DNA from: Clostridium sp. Marseille-P299
GTDB lineage: Bacteria; Bacillota; Clostridia; Lachnospirales; Lachnospiraceae
Assembly: GCF_900078195.1 (NCBI RefSeq)
Contig: NZ_FJVE01000005.1
Span: forward strand, 139,001-203,000
DNA: 64,000 nt
Direction of reading: 5' to 3'
A program made the translations under genes and the position numbers. Below, piece by piece: positions 54,782 to 64,000 of the stretch (its first letter is position 1; each line of letters opens with the position of its first letter). Under the pieces are notes generated by a model, which saw nothing but the letters and a program-made list of their open reading frames with translations, had not been told where the DNA came from and did no database searches.

Positions 54782-55789
54782 ATGAACTTTTTTCGTAACC
54801 CTGAAATTAAAAAGAGCTTGATTTTTTATGTTATCTTTATTTTAGCCACTACGATTGGAGGATTTTACTTTGAGATCTATGTTGGCTATTATATATTGGT
54901 CATTGGTTTAGTTTTTGCGATATGTCATTTTGTACTCACATACAAACGGTATCAAAAAATTGCAAAATTAAGTGCTCTACTTGATTCCATATTACATGGA
55001 AGTGAAAATGTAAGCTTTGACGATTTTAGTGAAGGTGAATTGTCAATCTTACAAAATGAACTTACAAAAATGACTGCAAAACTATGGGCTCAAAAAGATG
55101 AGCTTTTACGTGATAAACTGTATCTTACTGATTCTATTGCTGATATCTCTCACCAACTTAGAACTCCTTTGACATCGATCAATCTTATTTGTAATTTTTT
55201 ATCTAAATCCGAACTAACAGATGAAAAAAGAAGACAATTATCAATGGACCTTAGCAAAATACTGAAACGAATCGAATGGCTCATCTCTTCATTATTAAAG
55301 CTTTCTAAAATTGATGCTGGCACAGTAAATTTTAAGCAAGAGGCAGTATATCTAAAAGAGTTGATTGAAAAATCCATAACTCCACTTATGATACCAATGG
55401 AATTAAAAGAACAACAATTTAATGTCCATATGACTGGAGATGAATCTTATATCGGGGATTTATCTTGGTCTATTGAAGCAATTAGTAATATACTAAAAAA
55501 CTGTATGGAACATACGCCCGTTGGTGGAAAAATTGATGTGATTTGTGTTGAAAATAATATTTACACAGAAATTGTTATAAAAGATAATGGTAGTGGAATA
55601 GAAAAAGAAGATTTGCCTCACATATTTGAACGTTTTTATAAAGGGAAAGACTCAAGTGATCAAAGTGTTGGTATTGGTTTAGCACTTGCTAGAGTCATCA
55701 TTGTGGAGCAAAACGGCACTGTAAAAGTTGAGAACAATTTAGATGGAGGAGCTAAATTTACAATCCGCTTCTATAAACAAATCATTTGA
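54782..55789 (+). CDS. intramembrane-sensing histidine kinase (BceS-like)
   Basis: 335 aa. Two membrane segments (about 12-29 and 33-55) with almost no loop between them, as in intramembrane-sensing kinases of Bce type. H-box SIADISHQLRTPLTSINLI, N-box IEAISNILKNCMEHTP, G1 VIKDNGSGIEKEDL, F-box PHIFERFYKG and G2 VGIGLALARVII. It lacks an extracellular sensor, so it likely senses through the ABC transporter encoded next. GGAAGG precedes the ATG; 18 bases after the regulator gene. Confidence 0.92.
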   Translation: MNFFRNPEIKKSLIFYVIFILATTIGGFYFEIYVGYYILVIGLVFAICHFVLTYKRYQKIAKLSALLDSILHGSENVSFDDFSEGELSILQNELTKMTAKLWAQKDELLRDKLYLTDSIADISHQLRTPLTSINLICNFLSKSELTDEKRRQLSMDLSKILKRIEWLISSLLKLSKIDAGTVNFKQEAVYLKELIEKSITPLMIPMELKEQQFNVHMTGDESYIGDLSWSIEAISNILKNCMEHTPVGGKIDVICVENNIYTEIVIKDNGSGIEKEDLPHIFERFYKGKDSSDQSVGIGLALARVIIVEQNGTVKVENNLDGGAKFTIRFYKQII

Positions 55790-55835
55790 CATGTAGAATC
55801 AACTTTAAAGCATTAGCCCTTGGCAATTATAAAAG

Positions 55836-55849
55836 TGACATTTTTGTAA
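55836..55849 (+). promoter_or_regulatory. candidate BceR-type operator
   Basis: TGACA-TTTT-TGTAA, an exact match to the TNACA-N4-TGTAA consensus reported for Bce-type regulators (recalled from memory). It lies about 90 bases before the ABC ATPase gene, upstream of a -10-like TATAAAAT at 55881-55888. Confidence 0.6.
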
Positions 55850-55938
55850 TTTTACAGTCACCAAGCTGTCATCTAGATGTTATAAAATTATTTTCGGAAG
55901 AAGAAAATAAAATTAATTGCATTTAGAGAGGATTCAAA

Positions 55939-56637
55939 ATGAAAGAGGTAACTATGGAATTATTAAAAGTCGAAAATCTAACCAAAACCTATGGAACAGG
56001 AAATAATATAGTGCATGCGCTTGATAATGTTTCATTTTCAATACAAAAAGGAGAATTTGTAGCGATTATTGGTCCATCTGGCTCAGGAAAATCTACACTC
56101 CTTCATATCCTTGGTGGGGTAGATAAACCAACTTCAGGAAAAGTTTATATGGATGGGAAGGATGTCTATGCTCAAAATGATGAACAATTAGCAATCTTTC
56201 GTCGTAGAGAAGTTGGACTTATTTATCAATTTTATAACTTAATTCCTGTTATGAACGTTGTTGAAAATATAACCCTTCCGGTTCTAATGGACGGTAGAAA
56301 AGTCAATCAAGAACGTTTGAATGAATTATTATCTGTTTTAAATCTTCATGGAAGAGAAAATCACTTGCCAAATCAATTATCTGGCGGTCAACAGCAAAGA
56401 GTGTCTATTGGCCGTGCACTTATGAATGCACCTGGGGTTGTCCTTGCAGATGAACCAACGGGAAATCTTGATTCGAAGAACAGTCAGGAAATTATTGAAT
56501 TATTAAAACTTTCCAATCAAAAATACAACCAAACCCTAATTGTGATTACACATGATGAAAACATCGCTTTACAAGCAGATCGTATCATTGCTATTGGTGA
56601 TGGTAAGATAACAAGAGACGAGGTGATTCGTCGATGA
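55939..56637 (+). CDS. ABC transporter ATPase (MacB/BceA type)
   Basis: 232 aa. Walker A GPSGSGKSTL, Q-loop YQFYNLIPVMNVVENI, signature LSGGQQQR, Walker B GVVLADEPTGNLDS, H-loop VITHDE. Members power the FtsX-like permease for antimicrobial peptide export or removal. The start at 55939 (GAGAGGA) is used; a Met five codons in has an equally good site. Overlaps the permease gene by 4 bases (ATGA), so translation is coupled. Confidence 0.95.
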   Translation: MKEVTMELLKVENLTKTYGTGNNIVHALDNVSFSIQKGEFVAIIGPSGSGKSTLLHILGGVDKPTSGKVYMDGKDVYAQNDEQLAIFRRREVGLIYQFYNLIPVMNVVENITLPVLMDGRKVNQERLNELLSVLNLHGRENHLPNQLSGGQQQRVSIGRALMNAPGVVLADEPTGNLDSKNSQEIIELLKLSNQKYNQTLIVITHDENIALQADRIIAIGDGKITRDEVIRR

Positions 56638-59384
56638 ATATCTTTAATAAGTACACACTCAAAATACTTAGAAAGAATAAAACAAGAACTTTAGTCACTA
56701 TTATCGGTATCATATTATCGGCTTCCATGATTTGTGCGGTTACATCATTGGCTACAAGTTTGCAGTCATTTTTACTTAAAAGAGAAATCGCAAATGATGG
56801 TGATTGGCATGGCGCCGTATACAATATAAGTTCTAAAGAGCTTGCTAAGCTACAAGGGAATGATAAAATATTAAACTATTGCACACTTCAAAATATCGGT
56901 TATTCCATATTAGAAGAAGGTATCAATGATAGTAAGCCGTATTTAGCGGTATTGGGTATTGATTCATCCTTTGAAGAAATGATGCCTATTCATCTTATAA
57001 AAGGCAGACTACCTGAAAACAATACCGAAATTATATTACCAAAACATTTAGCAACCAATGGTGGTGTTAAATATCAGTTAGGTGATGTATTAGAACTCTC
57101 TCTTGGGGAACGACTATCAAATGGCGAAAAATTGTACCAAGACACTTCATATCTATCAGGAAAATATGGTTCTGAGGAATTAATTCCAACGATTACTCGT
57201 ACGTATCAAGTGGTTGGATTTTATGAGCGACCATCTTTTGAAAGTTACACCGCTCCTGGCTATTCTGCCCTAACCTTAATCGATGAAACTGCTTCTGATA
57301 TTTATTCATCATACATTAAAATGAACAATCCAAAAGATATTTACGAATTTATTAAGGAGAACTTTAAAGACAATTCTTCTTATAATTATGATGTATTACG
57401 CTTCATTGGTGCTTCCGATGAGACGAGTTATAATGGTGTTTTATATGGTCTATCTACAATTTTGATTGCTATTATAATGCTAGCTTCCATCTCATTAATT
57501 TATAATGCCTTCTCTATATCCATTAGTGAACGTATCAAACAATTTGGGTTGTTATCCTCCATTGGAGCAACCAAGCGCCAATTAATGAAAAGTGTTATGT
57601 TTGAAGCTTCCTTTTTAAGTATTATTGGTATTCCTTTAGGAATCTTAGCTGGACTTACTGGCATCGGTATAACTCTTAGTTTTACGAAAAATCTATTTGT
57701 AGATTTTTTAGTGGGTAATGCTAATGATCCTTCTGTTACTTTAAATTTAAAGGTGACTCCTTTATCCGTCCTAATCACTGCAATCATCGCTTTTATCACT
57801 ATTTTAATATCTGCATATATACCTGCAAGGAAAGCAGTTCGAATATCAAATATTGAAGCAATTCGCCAGACACATGATATTACTATTAAATCTCGTAGTG
57901 TAAAAACTTCAAAACTTACTTATAAAGTATTTGGTTTTGAGGGAATGATTGCAAGTAAAAATTTCAAACGTAATCGAAGAAAATATCGTGCCACAGTTTT
58001 TTCTCTTTTTGTTAGCGTAGTTTTATTTATTACTGCAAGTAGCTACTGTGCTTACTTAAAAAAGAGTTCCAGTGCCATTGTAAACCCACCATCCTATGAC
58101 ATTACGTATTACTATGATACTGACGCAAACCAGGACAATTCAATTAGTGAAATATATAGTATTTTATCTTCTATAAATGGGGTTACAAAAAGTAGTTACT
58201 CCACAAATCGTTACAGTGACGTACGAATTAACGCTGAAAACCTTTCAAAAGAATATTTAGATTATTATAAGAAATTCTATGCAGAATATTATGATACTTT
58301 TAATGACCAAGAAATGAATACCAACGTAAGAGTTAGTTTTATAAATGATGATGACTATGCAAAGTACTTGGAAGAGAACGGATTTGACAAAGACAAATAC
58401 ATGAATAGTGAAAATCCTGTTGCTATTGCATGCGATTTTATAAAACGCTATAACGATGGTAAATACTATACGTATCATTTATTTAACAATTCAAATCCAT
58501 CAATGGATTTATTGGAAATTAAAGAGATTGAAGGCTACTTTCTTAATGATATACAAAAAAATGATTCTGGCGAAACTATCTATAAATACCAAGAAGAAAA
58601 TAATGAATATGATGTAGAAATTCGAGGTGAAGATATTTACTATACTCAAAAAGAACCAGATTCCCCAGTGGAAACTCTCGAATTTACAGAAGACGAAGTC
58701 CTTAAACGTATTCCTCTGACCGTAGGAGAAGTAACCGATGTAGTTCCTTTAAACCTTGAAAAATATAAGGGTGATTTAATTATCATGTATCCTTATAGTG
58801 CAATTCCTAGTATCCTTGGTAGTGATTATGAAGTTGAATCTGCAGAACTTTATTTTAAAACAACCGATCATAAATTAGTTTATGATTCTATGTATAAAGA
58901 TCTGGATGAGCGTGGTATCTCAACATCTCAATTATTCGACGTGGCTGCAAGTGCTGATACTGACCGTGCAATGTTAATCATTATAAATGTATTTTCCTAT
59001 GGATTTATTACTTTAATTTCACTAATTTCTGCTGCCAATGTATTTAATACAATCTCCACCAATATAAGCTTACGACGTAGAGAATTTGCAATGCTAAAAT
59101 CCATTGGTATGACACAAAAAGGATTTCATAAAATGATGAATTATGAATGTATTTTATACGGTTTCAAAGGCCTCTTATATGGTCTACCTGTATCTATTTT
59201 AATCACATACTTCATTTATCGAAGCGTACTAAACGGCTGGGAAACTACATTCTTTATACCAACCCATAGTATCTTAATCGCAATTGTAAGTGTATTTATT
59301 GTTGTATTTTCAACGATGCTCTATACTATGAGTCAAATAAAAAAAGATAATACAATTGATGCCTTAAAAAATGAAAATATATAA
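56634..59384 (+). CDS. FtsX-like ABC permease
   Basis: 916 aa. N-terminal segment (LRKNKTRTLVTIIGIILSASMICAV), a periplasm-like extracellular domain, an FtsX core (about 270-400: IAIIMLASISLIYNAFSISISERIKQFGLLSSIGATKRQLM), a second membrane segment near 455 (ATVFSLFVSVVLFITASSYC), a large extracellular domain of about 300 residues, and a C-terminal FtsX core (RREFAMLKSIGMTQKGFHKMMNYE). Eight membrane segments, larger than typical BceB. Partner of the ATPase upstream; probably detects and removes peptides. Confidence 0.92.
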   Translation: MNIFNKYTLKILRKNKTRTLVTIIGIILSASMICAVTSLATSLQSFLLKREIANDGDWHGAVYNISSKELAKLQGNDKILNYCTLQNIGYSILEEGINDSKPYLAVLGIDSSFEEMMPIHLIKGRLPENNTEIILPKHLATNGGVKYQLGDVLELSLGERLSNGEKLYQDTSYLSGKYGSEELIPTITRTYQVVGFYERPSFESYTAPGYSALTLIDETASDIYSSYIKMNNPKDIYEFIKENFKDNSSYNYDVLRFIGASDETSYNGVLYGLSTILIAIIMLASISLIYNAFSISISERIKQFGLLSSIGATKRQLMKSVMFEASFLSIIGIPLGILAGLTGIGITLSFTKNLFVDFLVGNANDPSVTLNLKVTPLSVLITAIIAFITILISAYIPARKAVRISNIEAIRQTHDITIKSRSVKTSKLTYKVFGFEGMIASKNFKRNRRKYRATVFSLFVSVVLFITASSYCAYLKKSSSAIVNPPSYDITYYYDTDANQDNSISEIYSILSSINGVTKSSYSTNRYSDVRINAENLSKEYLDYYKKFYAEYYDTFNDQEMNTNVRVSFINDDDYAKYLEENGFDKDKYMNSENPVAIACDFIKRYNDGKYYTYHLFNNSNPSMDLLEIKEIEGYFLNDIQKNDSGETIYKYQEENNEYDVEIRGEDIYYTQKEPDSPVETLEFTEDEVLKRIPLTVGEVTDVVPLNLEKYKGDLIIMYPYSAIPSILGSDYEVESAELYFKTTDHKLVYDSMYKDLDERGISTSQLFDVAASADTDRAMLIIINVFSYGFITLISLISAANVFNTISTNISLRRREFAMLKSIGMTQKGFHKMMNYECILYGFKGLLYGLPVSILITYFIYRSVLNGWETTFFIPTHSILIAIVSVFIVVFSTMLYTMSQIKKDNTIDALKNENI

Positions 59385-59784
59385 AATTTGATTCGTATTA
59401 AAGATAAAGGGATAAAAATCTTATTGATACAGACTAGTATTAAATATAAAAGTTCTAAAATTATATGATATCCTCTGTATTTGATATCGTAAATCTAAAA
59501 TATAATATCTTAATTACATGAAATGGGTCGTTGAAAATAATGTGCATAATCATTATTTTACAACTACCCATTTTGTCATTTTCCCACACACTAGAAACAT
59601 TTGACCAGCCCTCTACGTTGTGCTAGAATCGTAATAGTATTCTAGACAATGATTATGTAATAGAATATATACATACAAAAATAATAATAAGTGACTATAC
59701 AATGAAAGAACATAAAACATCATAAAAACAAGAGATGCTTTTCACTTATTATTTGAACTGCCTATTGGCAGTATGGAGGTTAAT
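59385..59784. other. 400-base intergenic region
   Basis: Contains the terminator listed separately, a CTAGAAT/ATTCTAG inverted repeat at 59623-59645, and the promoter of the phosphodiesterase gene. Nothing else is seen. Confidence 0.45.
59521..59575 (+). terminator. terminator of the Bce-like operon
   Basis: Long stem AATGGGTCGTTGAAAATAATG with its near-perfect complement ending CAACTACCCATT, followed by TT. Confidence 0.85.
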
Positions 59785-60615
59785 ATGAATCTATTTTTTA
59801 CCGTGTTAATAATAAGTATTGCAATAATTTTTATAATTATTCTGTACCTTATTGCACCAGCACGTAGCACGAAAGAGCAACGTAACCCATTTCAGAACAG
59901 AAATATAGCACATAGAGGCTTGCATACTAACGATCATGTTGTTCCAGAAAACTCTCTAGCTGCCTTTGCCAAAGCAGTAAAAGCTGGTTATGGAATTGAG
60001 CTAGATTTACAGTTCTCAAAAGACAAAAAACTGGTTGTTTTCCATGATGACAACTTAAAACGTGTCTGTGGTATTGATAAGCGAGTGGATGAGTTAACCT
60101 ATGATGAGTTAAAAAAATTGTCATTATCAAATTCCAATGAATATATCCCTCTCTTTTCTGAAGTTCTTCATCTAGTGAATGGTACCGTTCCTCTTGTTAT
60201 AGAGCTTAAAAATGGAAAAAACAATCGTCTTTTATGTGAAGTTACTTATAATATGCTTAAAAGCTATCATGGAGAGTACTGTGTAGAGAGCTTCCAACCA
60301 ATGATTGTGGCATGGTTTCGCAAACATGCACCGGAAGTATTACGAGGACAATTAAGTGCTCCAGTAAGTGAATTTAAAGGAGAATTAAAGCCTTATGAGG
60401 CTTTTGTATTAAGCAATTTATTATCAAATGCCATTGCAAGACCTCAATTTGTAGCCTATCACAAGGGGCACCATCCTTTTTTAGTATCCCTTTGCTATGC
60501 CTTGGGTGCCATGAAAGTTGTATGGACGGTACGACCAGAGGATGAGATTAAAAAAATAGAATCCAAAAATGATACAATCATCTTTGAATTCTATACTCCT
60601 AACGTTCACTTTTAA
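59785..60615 (+). CDS. glycerophosphodiester phosphodiesterase
   Basis: About 276 aa from the ATG at 59785, chosen for GGAGGTTAAT upstream; the ATG four codons earlier overlaps it. One N-terminal membrane segment (LFFTVLIISIAIIFIIILYLIAP) anchors a TIM-barrel GDPD domain with NIAHRGLHTNDHVVPENSLAAF (catalytic His-Arg and PEN), YGIELDLQFSKDKKLVVFHDDNL (Glu, Asp and His). Splits glycerophosphodiesters to glycerol-3-phosphate and an alcohol, probably at the membrane. Monocistronic. Confidence 0.92.
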   Translation: MNLFFTVLIISIAIIFIIILYLIAPARSTKEQRNPFQNRNIAHRGLHTNDHVVPENSLAAFAKAVKAGYGIELDLQFSKDKKLVVFHDDNLKRVCGIDKRVDELTYDELKKLSLSNSNEYIPLFSEVLHLVNGTVPLVIELKNGKNNRLLCEVTYNMLKSYHGEYCVESFQPMIVAWFRKHAPEVLRGQLSAPVSEFKGELKPYEAFVLSNLLSNAIARPQFVAYHKGHHPFLVSLCYALGAMKVVWTVRPEDEIKKIESKNDTIIFEFYTPNVHF

Positions 60616-60676
60616 AACTCTATTGGTTAAGGATAATTTAATAAGTTCCCTTTACCAGTGCGCTTTATAATATTAG

Positions 60677-61540
60677 TTACCAATCACCACTAATAAGTGG
60701 CGTTGCAAGATAAATCTTTGTACGATCCGTATTTTCTTCATAGGTCATTGCTACTTGGATATTGATTTTACTCTTATCTACAGTGACAAATTCACTAAGT
60801 AATCCTGTGTAAGCATAGATCGTATAAAGATTATTCTCTCTATTTTCATACACGACTTCTCCTTTTAAGCTATCAATCATTCGATCTGCTATCTTATTCT
60901 TAGTTTCAAGTGACAAATCTCCTGCAAAAGCTCCGCTAAATTGAAGCGTTGTATTGATATCCTTCTGTTCCACATCCAAATTCTCCAACACCTTTTTTAA
61001 CTTTTCTTCATAGGCTAGAATATCACTAGATACATCCTCAAATATAGTGAGTCTAACTAAAAGATAGTGGTTTACATCTCCTTCTTTATCATTTGACTGA
61101 ACAAATGCTTCGGTTGTATCATCATTATATAAACTAATTACCTTCACCGTAGTGGAGGCACGTTTTGCCAACTTCGTAAAAACACTTTCTTGGCGCTTTC
61201 CTTCTGAGGAAACTTCAATTTCTTGATTTACCCCGATCCCCAAACCATTTGTTATATACATAATGAGTGATTTTTTATCTTCCTCTGTTAAGTAACCCGT
61301 ACCATAAGGTGCTGTTATTTCTAACGTGCTTTCCATCAAGCCAGAGTTTGTATTCACAAACGCCTGCATTATATTACCTTTCGTTACGAAAAAACGATTT
61401 ACAATAAATTGTGCTCCAACTGCAACCCATAGAAGTACGATTATATATGCCATTGCTCGTATTCTTTTATTGTCTAATACTTCCTTTACCAGCAAGAAAA
61501 ATCGACTTCTTGGTTTCATGGAATAATATGTTCTTGCCAT
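60677..61540 (-). CDS. ywmB: YwmB-family secreted or membrane protein
   Basis: 287 aa. One N-terminal membrane segment (AMAYIIVLLWVAVGAQFIVNRFF) and an alpha/beta domain with the YwmB pattern (AFVNTNSGLMESTLEIT; YLTEEDKKSLIMYITNGLGI; DLSLETKNKIADRMIDSLKGE; YTIYAYTGLLSEFV). Members lie next to ATP synthase or murA genes; function is unknown. It follows atpC by 70 bases. Its ribosome binding site is the 3' arm of a 12-bp hairpin. Confidence 0.85.
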   Translation of the reverse strand: MARTYYSMKPRSRFFLLVKEVLDNKRIRAMAYIIVLLWVAVGAQFIVNRFFVTKGNIMQAFVNTNSGLMESTLEITAPYGTGYLTEEDKKSLIMYITNGLGIGVNQEIEVSSEGKRQESVFTKLAKRASTTVKVISLYNDDTTEAFVQSNDKEGDVNHYLLVRLTIFEDVSSDILAYEEKLKKVLENLDVEQKDINTTLQFSGAFAGDLSLETKNKIADRMIDSLKGEVVYENRENNLYTIYAYTGLLSEFVTVDKSKINIQVAMTYEENTDRTKIYLATPLISGDW

Positions 61541-61545
61541 AGTAA

Positions 61546-61586
61546 AACCTCCATTTCATCTAAAGTATTTCCAAGAAATGGAGGTT
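61546..61586 (-). promoter_or_regulatory. hairpin enclosing the ywmB ribosome binding site
   Basis: Perfect 12-bp stem AACCTCCATTTC/GAAATGGAGGTT with a 17-base loop. The 3' arm holds GGAGG, 7 bases before the ywmB ATG, so the folded RNA would hide it. It could also be a weak atp operon terminator, but only TTTT follows. Confidence 0.75.
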
Positions 61587-61610
61587 CATTCGAATATTAT
61601 TCAATTTTAT

Positions 61611-62030
61611 TTATCTACGATAATTTTCTGCAAGTTCTTTTCGTATTAAAGCTCTTCTAAGAGCCATTTCTGCTCGTGTTTCATTAATTTCAGCTTCTGC
61701 GCTTTTTAATCTTCTCTCGGCTCGTATTCTAGCTTCTTCTGCACGGTTAATATCAATTTCTTCTGGCCATTCGCAAGATTCTGCAAGTATGATAACCCTA
61801 TCACCAAGTATCTCAATAAATCCATCATGAAGAGCGGCTTCTTTTTGTTCAGAATCTTTTTTTAGTTTTAATATTCCAGGAACTAAAATTGCAGTCAAAG
61901 GGATATGGTTCTTATAAATACCCATATCACCTTCACTTGTTCTGACCTCAATCATGTCAACATCACCTTCGTAAAAGATTCTATCCGGTGAAATAACCTG
62001 CACTTGAAACATTTTACTATTATCCGCCAT
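61611..62030 (-). CDS. atpC: F-type ATP synthase epsilon subunit
   Basis: 139 aa. N-terminal beta-sandwich (FQVQVISPDRIFYEGDVDMIEVRTSEGDMGIYKNHIPLTAIL) and a C-terminal helical hairpin (RAEEARIRAERRLKSAEAEINETRAEMALRRALIRKELAENYR) that inhibits hydrolysis. Part of the F1 central stalk. The last atp gene, after atpD, with GAGGAGA upstream. Confidence 0.96.
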   Translation of the reverse strand: MADNSKMFQVQVISPDRIFYEGDVDMIEVRTSEGDMGIYKNHIPLTAILVPGILKLKKDSEQKEAALHDGFIEILGDRVIILAESCEWPEEIDINRAEEARIRAERRLKSAEAEINETRAEMALRRALIRKELAENYRR

Positions 62031-62125
62031 ACTAATCTCCTCATTCTATCCTATAAGAACTATAAGCATTCTTGCGTGTTGTTTCTTTTCTGCTTATTAT
62101 TTCATTTGCTTTTCTTTTATACTGT

Positions 62126-63610
<1,485 letters not shown>

Positions 63611-63639
63611 TCATTCACTCCCTTTCTTTTCATTTATAA

Positions 63640-64000
63640 CTAACTAATTGCATTTGCACCAGCAATAATTTCTGTTAATTCTTGAGTAATAGAACTTTGA
63701 CGAGCTCTATTATATAGTAAGGATAAGTCTGAAATCATTTCATCTGCATTATTGGTTGCAGAATCCATCGCTTGCATTCTAGCTCCATTCTCACTGGCTA
63801 TTGCTTGTACCAATGCCCCATAAATTAAACTATTTACGTATTTGGGAATAATTAGTTTAAGTGCCTCGTCTGCTTCTGGTTCATAATTCATTTGTGTCAA
63901 TCGATCATAAGAAGTTTCTTTTTCTCCATCCTCCGACTGATTGGATATGTCCACTGGTAGCAAACGAATCATGGTAGGAATATGGGTAACCGTATTTTTA
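63640..64000 (-). CDS. atpG: F-type ATP synthase gamma subunit, N-terminus beyond window
   Basis: Only the C-terminal ~120 residues are inside the window, and the frame stays open to base 64000. The end shows the conserved signature LVQAIASENGARMQAMDSATNNADEMISDLSLLYNRARQSSITQELTEIIAGANAI, the coiled coil that turns inside the alpha/beta ring. Precedes atpD by 29 bases. Confidence 0.96.
   Translation of the reverse strand, partial: KNTVTHIPTMIRLLPVDISNQSEDGEKETSYDRLTQMNYEPEADEALKLIIPKYVNSLIYGALVQAIASENGARMQAMDSATNNADEMISDLSLLYNRARQSSITQELTEIIAGANAIS

Overview
The window looks like a chromosomal segment of a low-GC, anaerobic, spore-forming Firmicute of the Lachnospiraceae/Clostridia type. 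Supporting signs are the AT-rich intergenic DNA, strong AGGAGG-type ribosome binding sites, a flavodiiron/hemerythrin oxygen and NO defence cluster, a clostridial NiaR repressor, secreted proteins with Ig-like domains, and an F-type ATP synthase operon followed by ywmB. It resembles Lachnoclostridium (Clostridium) phytofermentans, but this is recognition from memory and was not checked.

Layout. 1-880: 3' end of an IS91-type transposase. 1476-5444: a GH32-like protein lacking two catalytic residues, and a chemoreceptor broken by one in-frame stop. 5666-9813: flavodiiron protein, DUF438/hemerythrin/PAS protein, Crp/Fnr regulator and pyridoxamine kinase. 10101-14555: DUF3892, DUF1848, two GNAT acetyltransferases, and an SPFH-domain gene paired with a ribbon-helix-helix gene behind a perfect palindrome. 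14633-16550: a group II intron placed just past the terminator of a secreted protein gene. 18420-18599: a 59-codon gene. 18722-22522: a GGDEF diguanylate cyclase gene whose c-di-GMP-I riboswitch leader is interrupted by a complete IS256-family element with a 9-bp target duplication. 22672-29232: tRNA-Leu carrying a 6.5-kb integrative element (tyrosine integrase, Rep-like protein, HNH nuclease, serine resolvase, secreted Ig-like cargo). 29365-37678: secreted Ig-repeat protein, tRNA-Asn, tRNA-Leu, methyltransferase, nitroreductase, LuxR-type regulator, DUF6514, deoB-dtd and a PAP2 protein. 37754-45378: glycosyltransferase, large secreted protein with a C39-like fold, methyltransferase, Pro/Met repeat protein and a soluble histidine kinase. 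45531-51034: HIT, murG, TSCPD, mtnN-niaR, PTS IIC and yfcE. 51143-59384: a second secreted C39-like protein, then a Bce-type two-component system with ABC transporter. 59785-64000: GDPD, ywmB and atpC-atpD-atpG (cut by the window end).

Most genes are house-keeping or environment-sensing. The most interesting parts are mobile-element interactions with regulation. An IS256 copy sits between a c-di-GMP riboswitch and the diguanylate cyclase it probably controlled. A small integrative element replaced the 5' half and the promoter of a tRNA-Leu gene and left the original promoter pointing toward its integrase. No CRISPR array or recognised defence system was seen.
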